64,000 bases of DNA from Branchiostoma floridae (taxonomy: Eukaryota > Chordata > Leptocardii > Amphioxiformes > Branchiostomatidae), in NCBI RefSeq assembly GCF_000003815.2, contig NC_049987.1, positions 19,490,024 to 19,554,023 on the forward strand, written 5' to 3'. Of the stretch, positions 11,228 to 23,400 are shown in pieces. The notes beneath the pieces were generated by a model. The model was not told the DNA's origin. It worked only from the letters and a program-made list of their open reading frames with translations, and did not search any database. The position numbers and the translations under genes are program-made. Each line of letters opens with the position of its first letter. The stretch's first letter is position 1.

Positions 11228-11272
11228 CCAATCAGCGCCCTGAACGGGATGACGTCAGCCCCTTTATTAAAT
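11228..11272 (+). promoter_or_regulatory. Likely carotenoid oxygenase promoter: CCAAT, CRE, TATA-like
   Basis: About 235 bp before the ATG at 11463 there is CCAAT (11228-11232), TGACGTCA (11250-11257) and an AT-rich TTTATTAAATTT stretch shortly after. CCAAT-to-CRE start spacing is 22 bp, against 23 bp in the distal pair. The transcription start is not determined. Confidence 0.5.
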
Positions 11273-11462
11273 TTCGCCGGTCCTTTCTCTGTGACCGTCT
11301 GACGTGGAAAGAAAGATGTCGGCTACTGCATGGAAACGGTCCGACCGATGAAACACAACGGCTGCGATTCCTCAGTCCAGCACCTTTCTATCCCTGCAAT
11401 TCCGATCTTTTCTCGGATTATCACGTCTTATCTTTAAGGAGCTCCTACCTTAAGACACAAGC

Positions 11463-14400
11463 ATGGCAGCTGCGCCATTGGGTAGCGCAAGGATGTTCTT
11501 TTCCGTGGACGAATTTCCGGAACCGGTGCCCACAACAATCAAAGGTAAAACACTTTGATCTATATTTTGAGCCATAAATATTTACGTGTATAGAATTCTG
11601 GAGGGTTTCTGATTACCAGGGTGCTATAAATATGGAGCGGAGGGGTTGGGTTTCAGTCGAAGCAGACGGTGGTTTGTATACAAGGTCACACAGAGCAAAC
11701 CGCAAATATACGACATTCTAGCAATTTTATTGTGTGCATTCATATCGATTATGCTAAGATGCACAAGAAAAGGCCTTCCTTATTCAATATAGTCTGTATT
11801 TCTGTTGCTTATTTTTGCATGACGCCAATAGCGGCAGCTGATTTCAATATTGATACCGGAGTCAGTAGTGTCACGTAGACATATCGACCTTTTGCCACAA
11901 ACTTGGCCGCGTGCCAAAAGTCTGCACCACAAAGGCGAAGGACAAGACGGGGTCATGTAGTCTTCAAGCAGATGTCTGGAGAGGAAATTGCAATAATGCT
12001 TTTTTATGAGGGGAACTCATATCCATTTCCATAGAATGGCCAATGCTGGGTCATCCTTTTACAATTAGATTAAAAACAACGCCTGCAGCTACACGTGCAA
12101 TGGTTAGGTTTGACAGGTCGTTCAGTCTGAAATGATAATCAGCAGCTGGCGTGCCGCTTGCATGCGAAGCAGGTGTACATGTTATTTTTTACAGGCTATA
12201 CAGGTGCAGATTGAGACACAACCCCGTTTTTCTGTAAAAATTTTCATCCTAATCTCTACTTGAAGACTAGTTAGCACTCGTCAGTCTTGTTGTATGAATA
12301 GTATAGAATAAGGATAGCATCCTGTTATTGTAGCATAGTCTGAAAGGGTCCTGTAAACGTTATCAAATGATTTTAGCATAGTCCATTCCAAAGACTATAG
12401 ATGCAGAACACAGTGACTGACGATGATGATATCAAAGCATACAATAAAATAGCAGAATTTGTATATTTTGCTGTCTGCTCTGTGCGACCCTGTGTACCTA
12501 GACTAAACTACTGTATCTGAAAACGTCTGGCACTGGAACTGGAGCGGAACCAAGCTTTGTAAACAAATACTTGCCTTTCACCTTTGCCCGATTTGTTTCG
12601 GGTCAGTAATCTCAAATAGTTGCCTTTGGGGGAAACCTTTATATAAGGAAAGGTTATCGTGAACAGAAGGTCTTAAAAATTATGTCCCTCTGACTATTTT
12701 CTTTGTTTTCCGGCGTAGATAGACATGAAAATGGTACAATATAGGATCATAGACGAATTCAACTTGGCATGCGAAAATTATTGGATTAGACGTAAAAAAA
12801 ATCATGATGATTGTAATGTAACATATGTATATTTTCTTCTCATTGATCGATTTTTTGTACTTATTTAGAATACACAAAGAAGTGACCAGAACCTCATTGG
12901 AATACGACTATAGTAGTCGGTCTATTCACTGTTACTTTAGTAAGACCCGACTTCCCACGGCCTAATGTTGTTTTTCATCTCAGAAATGCACCGCAATCAT
13001 CACAATATGCTTTTTAACGAATAATTACATATTCAAATTTCTAACCGAGAGAGAGTAACCAATCCTCCCTAGAGGGCCCCTCTGCATGTCCTTACGGGGT
13101 AAGAGTGAATTTATGGATATGGGCCATCACGTGACATGCACAGTGGCGGCGCGCGCGTGCGACATAGCAATAAATAACCCGGTATCGGGACTAAAAGGAG
13201 GTTAGTCTTGAAAAAAGCAGTGTACAAAATACTTTTTTGAGCCAGGTTGCACAGTGTGCAACCTGGGGCAAAAACTAGGTCGCACAACTGAATTTCAAGT
13301 TGCACCACCTACAATTCAGTAATTTCTGAAGAAAAGGTACAATACATACATGTTTAGCTGATATGCAACGGAGCTGCCTCGGTCCATTTATGTCTTCCAA
13401 GTAAATTGACAACAAAATCGAGTTCTGAGGCTCAGAATCTAAGTTGCACCCTGTGCAACCTGAGTTTAGAAGTAAGTTGCACCAAGCAAAAAGTGATTGC
13501 AATGTGCAAGTGTGCAAGTGGGTATTTTGCACGCTGAAAAAGTGATGTTTCTTACGACCATTCTGAAAAAAATTTGAATCGGAAGGCAGGGATTGTCTTT
13601 TCTTTTTTCTTTTATTTGTTTCTTCAGATTTCGGCCGAGTTGATGCATCATATCGGTAATCGCTGCGTTTTCGAACATTTTAAGGTCCGTGTCAAATCAG
13701 CCTCAGTTGTTGCTGTTGTTCAGCGGGGGCGTAAAGCTAATTAATGCCTTCATGACAATTTCGCTCATCTCTCGCTTCCTAAATGTTCAGACATATTTTT
13801 GTACATTGATAGATTATGCATTTTCAAACCCTTCTGATATTTTTATAAAGAGCACAGGAAATTGAGCCATTACACTGATGCGTCGATGAAAGTTAGATAT
13901 ACGAAACGTGTAGCCATTTCCAAAACCATATGCATATTCATTCGCTTGAGTTATTGTTATTTGGCGCATTGCACTGATAAACATAAATCACAATCATAGC
14001 GCGTAAAACCCATGCCTACTTGATCTTATGGCAAAAATGATAACAGAACTTATACAATAATTCTAAACTGGACTTAATGGAATTGAACTAAGAAAAAGGA
14101 GCCAAGACATTATGTATTACGTTAATTTGATTTCGCTGGGATTTAATTTCTCATTAGCGGGAAAATAGAGTTTTCGCGTTGGTTTTAAGTTCGCGGTAGT
14201 GCCATAGACTGTAGTCTAAAACTAACATGAAAAAAATGTTTGCGGTGGTTTTAAGTTCGCGGTGGTCAGCGCGAAAACCGCGAACATTTCTGCATTTACA
14301 GTACTACAAGAAATATCATGTACTATTGCTAATAGCTGCATGATGCATCTGATATGTTCTTCTCTCTTTTTGAAACACATGGAGATATATTTGCATAATG

Positions 14401-17400
14401 CATTTAAGTTCTGGTATCCAGCCGTATGATTATTTGCGGAGAGAACAGAAGAGACTCGGGAGCTATAATACGGCTGGATACCAGGTATTAAAGTTCTTCT
14501 TTCTCTCTCTCTGTGCCCAGGGGAGATCCCGGCCTGGGTAAGCGGCTCCCTGATGCGTACCGGCCCGGGGAAGTTCGAGGTGGGGAAGGAGGCGTACCGG
14601 TACTGGTTCGACGGGCTCGCCATCGTGCACAAGTTCAACATCAAGGACGGGAAGGTGAGGAATAATAGCCGACACAAGGATAGGTTAGCAGTAGGTTACA
14701 CAGGGAAACACAAAAATGAAGAAACATTTTTCTGACAGATCAATAAAGGCACAGAATACAATTTAACTATGGTATGGAGATTCGAAAGCAAATAATTCAT
14801 GACGAGACGGTTCTGATAACGTGTGTCATAAATGATTTGTAAACGTAGAGCAATGTTTTCACCAGGCAGTTTATGGTGACCGATGAAAACGCAGTTGAAC
14901 TTGACTGTGGTAGAAATTAGGCACAATCAACCTACTATCTAGCTGTACGGCCCATGCTCGAGAATCCATATTTGAAACGCGTCGACGTCTTTAGATAGGG
15001 ACCAGATTGTAAAAGACGGATAAGTCCCACGCTGCATAGAATCGTGATCGTGTGAGTACTTACTTGCACTTACATGTGCTTGTTGAGGTCTCGTAAATAA
15101 TTTGTTTGGCCTACGCCCAGGCCTACGCCAATCGCTCCCCATTTTGTTCGACGGATCCTGTGCCATTCCTGACGATATTGGGTCGTTTCTTCGAGTTCTG
15201 TAAGAGTTGTGGTGTTTCTTTCAATCATTGTGTGTTCGTTATCATACGCAGTCATATACCATATACCGTATGCATTCTGTTTCTAAACCGCTAGGTGACG
15301 TACCAGAGCCGTTTCTTGGAGACCGAGGCCTACCGGGAAGCCATGAAGGCCCAGCGGATCGTGCTATCCGAGTACGGCACCATGGCCTACCCCGATCCGT
15401 GCAAGAACATCTTCGCGCGCTTCTTCTCCTACTTCTTCCCGCCAGACATGAGCGACAACGACCTGGTCAACACCTTCCCCATGTCGGACGAGTTCTACTG
15501 TGTGAATGAGACCTACAGATGGACCAAACTCGATCCCAGGACACTTGATACATTGGGACAGGTACAATGCACACCTGGCTGCTAGTTTTTGTCATCTTAA
15601 TTTATGGACTGACAAAAGGTTCATTGAGGTACCGATACGTTCATCATCTTTCCCCAAGATGGCGTCGAATGGCTGGATGGTTGGTTGGTTGGTTGGTTGG
15701 GTAGTAAGTAGACAGGCATTCATAGCTAGACGTTAAGACGAGAAGCACTAAGACGATTGTCCTCATGCTACCTAGGTGTAAAATGAGTAGCTGACTTTGG
15801 TTTATAGGGAGGTAAAAGGCGGTAGAATGGAAGGGTTGTACTCCGCCTGCCAATACTGTGCCTACAGTACGGCAAAGTGGATCACAACTCACTGACTGTC
15901 CCAACGGCCTCGATCGAAAATCCATGGGACCGTTATCTTTACCAACCATCACGAACCAGTTCTGTGTTTTGGTATCTATATCATACACCCAGCTTATGGT
16001 TATTTCTCCCTCTAACAGATTGACCTGACCAAATACATCGCGGTGAACGCGCTGACGGCCCACCCCCACCACGAGTCAGATGGTACAGTCTACAACATGG
16101 GCTCGTCCTACAGCTACAAGACTGGCTGTCAGTACAACATCGTCAGGTTCGACCCGCTGGACAGGAAGAAGTGTGGTACGAAATCTTATGATCTCTCAAG
16201 TATGTCAACAACATGCGTTTAACACTTGTAATAGAAGTTCTATCAATGAGCATCACAAGTTATTATGTATTCAAGACGTGCAAGTACAGTTGCTGTGTTG
16301 AGAATGATATAGAATACGTCCCTCGTTGCTCAATAGACCGACTGCAAGGACTGCCTTTGAGACATGATGTACCTATAGAATCTAGTATATTTCAATGAAG
16401 AATTGAAGGCAAAATATTCACAAACGCTACTTAATCTAACATACAGTGCAAAACGGAGAATTACTCCCGGTCCGGACGTAATTACGTAGTAACGCTAAAG
16501 AAGAGTGGTAGATATGATGTCATTCGAAACGTCCGGAGGTAATTCTCCGTTTTTAATCCAAGTGTAGAGAATGAGTTGTATCGCTTGTTCACCTTTATCC
16601 GTGGGGTAAGCTTTATCCGTTGTGTTTGAGAACAGGGTACTACGTAGGGATACCAAGTCGACGAAAAGTTTATGGTTTCAAATTGTAATATATTCCCAAT
16701 ATTGCAGTTTGAAAAACCTCTTTCCATCAACTTGGTATCCCTAAAATCAATGTTTTTAAAAACAACGGATATAGGTTACCTAGCGGATAATGGTGAACTA
16801 GCGTTACATGTATTTGAATATTGTTTACCGGAGGATAGACTTTGTTTAATATATAATATACATGTCTTCTCCCCAGGTCCGGAGGCGACAGTGTTGGAGA
16901 ACGCTTCCATCGTGTGCAGCATCCCTGCCAGCTACAGCCTCAGCGCCTCCTACTATCACAGCTTTGGCATGACGCCAAACTACTTCGTCTTCATCGAGCA
17001 GCCGCTATACATGAACATCCCCAAGGTAAACAATAAGATGTCTACATCGTTGTTTCATTGTTTTTTTCGTCGCGGGCATATTCGTCGTAGACCGTCGTAC
17101 GATTTCAGAAGAGAATTTAAGCAAGGTGAGACGGAATAAATCGCCGACAAGGATCAACGACAACCTTTTCCGTTACATGGCAGCTGGATTTGGCTTTTTT
17201 TATTTACTTTGAGGTCACCGCAAAACAAGGCTCGTGGAGCCACTCAAGCGTTTTGGGTTACGTTACTGAATTGTGAAGAGAGATGTTTGTTTACCCTTAA
17301 TTTGAACAGTTTCAGGCTGTACCCTGTGGGGAAGCAAGTCCGTGGAAGCTTATTCCATAGCGATGTTGTTCTAGGAAAAAAGCTCTGAGCGTGGAACTTC

Positions 17401-20400
17401 CTCCTGTTAGGTGGATTGTGGAGGAAAAAAGGATGATTTGTTTCCGTGGAAGTGGCTAAACGGGTTCTTGCTGTGAAGGCTCGATGCAAGCACAACTGTC
17501 CCAAGAATGCCCTCGGTTTTCCGATTGCACTGCGCGTGCACAGATGTGCGCTTCTTCTCTTTTAAGATCATTTTGGTCACAGCACAAGACGTGGGCGTGA
17601 CGAATTGCTTTGAAAGTTGATTGGCTAGATTTAGATATTCATCTTCCATCTCCCAGATCTCATTTGCCAGAATCCAAGACGTGGAGGTGACGGATAGCTT
17701 TGATTGGTCAGATTCAAATGTTCATCCTCTTCTCCCAGATCCTATTGGCCAGAATCCAGGACGTGGGCGTGACGGAGTGTTTTGATTGGTACACGGAGAT
17801 CCCTTGTCGGTTTGTGGTGGTGCGGCGTAAGGACGGGGAGATCATCTCAACAAAATACACCGGTACGAGATTTAAATGTTCAGCTCAGGTTTTGAGATAA
17901 GCAAGCAACAAAATGAACCGATTTAAATCAAGCCAAATTTCAAAACTCAACAAAAAACGGCCAGAGCTAATGCTTATGGTCTATTTTCTCTCCTGAGAAT
18001 AAAATTGGATATCAAATTTATATATTCCAATGAATGTGTTATTCTTTCGCTATCTAACTCTTCATTTCTCTTTCTTTCGTCTTCTATTAATGTTTAAGCA
18101 AGAAAATGAGAGGATGATACCTCGAAATTTACATGATATCTTTAAATCTTGATACCTTGATATGATATCTTGAGGATGAAATCTTGATATGTAGTAACTA
18201 GTTTGTATGACTCAAAATTTATTCTTATCCGTTTACCTTTTTTTGTGATAGATCACTCAGACACGTTTATAACTTTCACTCTGTATCCATCAGCCGACTC
18301 GTTCTTCTGCTTCCACCACATCAACACGTACGAGGAGGCCGGCCATCTTGTCCTTGACGTGTGCTGTTTTGAGGACGCGCGGATCGTGAAGCTGCTGTAC
18401 CTGTCGCACCTGCGCAGACCGGACGACGAGAAGTCCTTCCCGGAGCCGCAGTGCCGCCGCTACTGTCTGCCCATCGACCTCGGGCAGGTGATTATTTCGG
18501 TTACAGGTTGTTTCGCAACAATGTCAGTTCGCAACAGTCAGTTCGCAACAAGGCAAGTCTTTTCGCAACAAGTCGTTTTGCAACACTTGAATGTTATTAA
18601 TCTTGATAGCCTAATAGTATTAGAAATCGTATTCCTAACATAATTATACTCCTCCCTGTGCATGCCGCGTATGAGACTGTACGTACGGCCCGGCGTATGA
18701 AAATCATCGGGCTGTCAGGTCCATGCGGCCCCATGGTCCATGCGGCCCCTTGTTCCTCTGCCGCCGGGATTGTCTTTTGCACCCGGTAAGATTTTTACGG
18801 GTAAGGAGTTGATATATAACTAGAAAGGTAATATTTGCAAGCAAATACAGAATGTTACCTTCACATGGTTTAGTCTAGCATTTCTACCTGGAAGGGTAAA
18901 CTGATTAAGTTGCAGGATAAGTCAAGACATGCAAGAAGGTACAAATAAATTTTGATGATTTTTTATCTGTAACGTTATACATCTTGAATAATGAACACAA
19001 CGTCCAATATTGTTCCAAACAGGGTTTCTCATCATCATCTCATCACAGCCCCATAGCTACAAGCCACAGGGGCAGTCTGTCTGTCCAAAAAGGTTATCCA
19101 TTTCTGACGGTCGTCAACAGGGTTTACTCGACGACATTTAGCGTGTCGTCTGCGGGAGCGTCAAGGCCTATGAATTTTTTCGGCTTTGGGAGGTCCAGGG
19201 AGAAATGGCTTGCGGAGAGAGAGCCATGGAAAAAAAAACTGGCTTCCTTCAGCAATATGTATTCAAATGTTTAAAAAAATAAAGCTTTGAATCACTTGGG
19301 AAATTCATATTCTCTGTCTCTGACTTGGTGCAGAACGCGAGCCGCGAAGTTCAGTTGATACCATAAGAATAAGTTTAATTTTGCGCTTTCCGTCATTGTT
19401 GACGAACAAACTCGGCGCGTAAGTATAGACAAATTTTGCAAAAATCTCTAAAAAATCAGCGGATGTTTGCGGACGGTGCTGACTTTGATGATAATTCCTA
19501 ACGCGCGCCGGCGGCGAGAGAGAAGCGAGAAGCGACTGGTCGAACCCAGTCGGTGCCGCGCCCCTCCCCCTAATGTTCTGGTCAGTCGCATCGTGCTAGC
19601 GCCGATGTTTTTGTTGTCATTTTCTCGGCCCCGATTAACTGTCAGTTGTTGCTACCATAGAAGTAAAAAAAATCGAACAATATGTGAAATTGAATAAGGT
19701 ACTTCCAAAATAGTCTCCGGTAAGCCGATCGGACCTCATATGCTTGCGCTCTATACGGGGGCGGGGCCCTACATGAAACGTGACAAATAGGTGTGCTTTT
19801 GATTCTTTAATTGACTGCTTATAAAATATGGACCGAATCTACCGGTGTCATCATGTTGCACCAAATTTGGGCTGACCGTCTATGAAAATTAAGATGTCGA
19901 AGATATTTCCCAAAAGGTAGGCAGAGATTTGTTGATGTTGGCGGTGTTGTTTTTTTCGTAATGATTTTCTTAGTCGGACCATCGCAAACAGTGCATTCAG
20001 TCCCTTTCCCCGTGAAAACATCAGCTAGATTGTGCTAGATACAGCCTCACATGAGGCAAGAAGTACATACAGTCACAATTTTATTGTCAAATATTATAGA
20101 ATTGAATTCTCGTTTCTATCTACTTGAATTANNNNNNNNNNNNNNNNNNNNNNNNNNNNNNNNNNNNNNNNNNNNNNNNNNNNNNNNNNNNNNNNNNNNN
20201 NNNNNNNNNNNNNNNNNNNNNNNNNNNNNNNNNNNNNNNNNNNNNNNNNNNNNNNNNNNNNNNNNNNNNNNNNNNNNNNNNNNNNNNNNNNNNNNNNNNN
20301 NNNNNNNNNNNNNNNNNNNNNNNNNNNNNNNNNNNNNNNNNNNNNNNNNNNNNNNNNNNNNNNNNNNNNNNNNNNNNNNNNNNNNNNNNNNNNNNNNNNN

Positions 20401-23400
20401 NNNNNNNNNNNNNNNNNNNNNNNNNNNNNNNNNNNNNNNNNNNNNNNNNNNNNNNNNNNNNNNNNNNNNNNNNNNNNNNNNNNNNNNAAACCTATTATAT
20501 TCGTTCCGTCCCGCAGTTGCCGGACACTCTCAGAGCAGAAATTGATATGGCTACCCCTGCACACTGCAAGTGATCTTCACAGTACGCAGCACATCTCCAC
20601 TATGCTTCCTGTCACAGTCAATCTGTGTAAATTCATTCATATTTTGAACGGCCCAATCATTTTTTCAGAGCCCGCAATTCATATTTCATAAATTTCTTTT
20701 ATTTTTAGCAAACAATTTTGATTTACGTTTGATGTACGTAGTTTGTTTATGCCCTCATTATCAATACGTGCCGCAGTCGGTACACTTCAATCCGTCCGCC
20801 TGGCAAACTTCAAGGGGTTAGGTTTCTGCTACACTTAACTTTCGCGTTGGCTTATGCTGATTTGTGCCTGGGGTTTTGTGCTGTGCCGGCCACTCCCACC
20901 GTGTTTAAAGCTGTAAGTAGATTTATTGTAATTCACCCAGACTTCGTTTCCGCGCTCCACTTGCTTGCTGGGGACCAACGCAACGCTGTGGTAACTTACA
21001 TGATGAACAACAAGGTGAACGGAATGACCGTGACCTAACATGGGGAGGGCGTTCCACGCTGCAGTTAATCGTGTTTGTTCAGGTCAGTTTAATAGCGAAA
21101 TAAACTCATCAAGTCCATCGTTTGTGTTTCACATACCTTTATGTCTCAGGCGTAAAACTTTGAGTTTGGATGACGATCGTTATGCATGTTTTTTTTATGT
21201 AACAGCCGGCAACACGCAGTGACCTTGCGTCTAACGTAGTCATGTGTTGTTGTTTTTTTGCTCAAATGTTCTTGTTGACTCAAAAATCGGTTAACTACAA
21301 TCGTGACACCAATCCGTGTTTCATTTAGACGACAGCTCTATGTATGAACTTGAAAAACGAACAGGTCTCGCTACATTTTTATGATTAACGTTATATGCCA
21401 GTTACTTATCATGTCAGGAGACATCCAAAGAAATCACCACATACACGTAACGTTACCACAGTTGTCGGCCTGTCTGAGAAAATTGCAGTAGTGCTCTGAA
21501 TGCGTTTGTTCACCAAATTATCGCGTGTGTACGCACGAGTGCTGGCGTACTACACATCGTGTGTGTTCTCGATTCTACGTAACTCAAACACAACATAGAA
21601 TCCGAACAATGTTTGGATGGCTCAGAGTTAAACTGACTTGTGCAGGTAGCAAAACCTTTAGCTTAAACAAAATCAAGAAAAGTATCGAAACAAATGCTTA
21701 GATTTGACTCGATATAGACCTTAACCGAGACACATTATACTTTGGGGGCATTAAATTTCATTCTGCCTTCCCTCAATTTCATTCTACCTTCCTTGAAGTT
21801 GATATACTAGTATGCAAAAGGTGCCGATATTCGGCAAAATAAAGTCAAAGCTCTGTGAATTTCTTGATCCGATTTATTACTTCTTGGTAAAATGAATTCC
21901 ACAAATCATTCAGAGGACGGCTTCTGCCTCAATTCAGGCCGTCCAAAGCAAGATGAAGTCATCATTTGACGGGCGGACACTTCCGTGTTGCGTAGTGGCG
22001 GTCGTTGACCTCGTTCGAACACCATGTTCCATAACTCCCGGGCGGGTTCCATAGCTACCGGTCGTTGACCTCGGGTCCTTGGAACGTGGTTCTAATGTTC
22101 TATGGGGGCTCGAAAGTTCGATTTTGTGTTAAAATTGCTAGTTTTTTCACCCTTTTTTGCCCCATAAAATCATTTTTTTGTGTCTTTGGGGGACCAAATG
22201 ACCAAGGTGCAGTGTCTCATGTGCAGACCTACCAGCTTGCTGAATTACGAGATATTCCAAGGTCTAGTTTTGGAGATATTCATGTTTTTTATTTGTGCGG
22301 AAAAGAAGAAGAAGAAACGATGCAAAAACAGTATGTACCTTCTGTGAAGGTAACATAATTATGTTAGGAATACGATTTCTAATACTATTAGGCTATTAAG
22401 ATTAATAACATTCAAATGTTGCAAAACGACTTGTATCCTTGTTGCGAAAAGACTTGCCTTGTTGCGAACTGACGGTTGCGAACTGACATTGTTGCGAAAC
22501 AACCTGTTACCATTATTTCATACTTTTTACTACTTTCCAAACAGACCGAGGTTGTTGAGGGAAATCGTGGCTTTTTCCTTATATGCCGTCTTTTACTCTC
22601 AGTTGTCCCCACTTATAGAAAAAGACGTCACATAAGAAAAAGGTCACGATTTTTTTTTACCAGGATCTATTCATTTCCGTCAGGAAATATGCAACCCTTG
22701 CGGTTATGCGGTGAATTGCGTTTGTCGTGGATTGCGTATGCGTATGTCATGACGAATACTGTAGCTTCTAAATATAGTTAGGGCATTTGGGGGGTATTTT
22801 CCTTTTTCTATATTGATTCTTTTATTTGCTAGCTTGCCTTAGGTATTTCTATTCAAATATCGGTCGAAATCAGCCCTAGTTTGGAGAAACATGCAATAAG
22901 ACAACTTAGAGCGTACAACATAGAATTTAAAGTTACAATACCTCTGTACACATGTAATTGTCTAATGCATGACCTTGTTCTAGTGTAATGGTCTCAACTA
23001 ATATAAAAGTCTGCATATGATCGATACAGAGCAGTGAATAATACGATTTTGTAACCGAATTTTGCCAGGACGAAAAGGTAAACAACAACACAGTGAAGCT
23101 GACCTACACCACAGCCACGGCGTGTTTACAACAGGACGGGAGTGTCCACTGCCAACCCGAGCACATGTCTCATGTGGAAAAAGGTAAGGAAAACACACGA
23201 TGGTAAAATTTGGCCCCAAAATTTCCAGACTTCTATATTGGGGGGTTTAGAACACGAACCATATTCCATCTGACGTGATCGAACAGAACGCTGACGTGAT
23301 CGAACAGAACGGGCGTTCTATTGGAGGTCACCCGTTGTCATCCGCAGGTTGTTACAGTAATGATGCAGAAACACCCTTGTTTTCCTGGGTGCCGTGCGTC

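Noticed and set aside
13245-13275. Palindrome CAGGTTGCACAGTGTGCAACCTG as a regulatory operator
   Set aside because: Similar TTGCAC pieces recur irregularly over 13.2-13.5 kb in a deep intron; with no other support it looks like repeat sequence.
14222-14677. 151-residue minus-strand ORF overlapping carotenoid oxygenase exon 2
   Set aside because: It is the antisense of the exon plus adjacent intron, with no family similarity.
20051-20573. Several 149-164 residue ORFs around 20.1-20.5 kb
   Set aside because: They exist only because the N run contains no stop codons; the sequence itself supports no protein.
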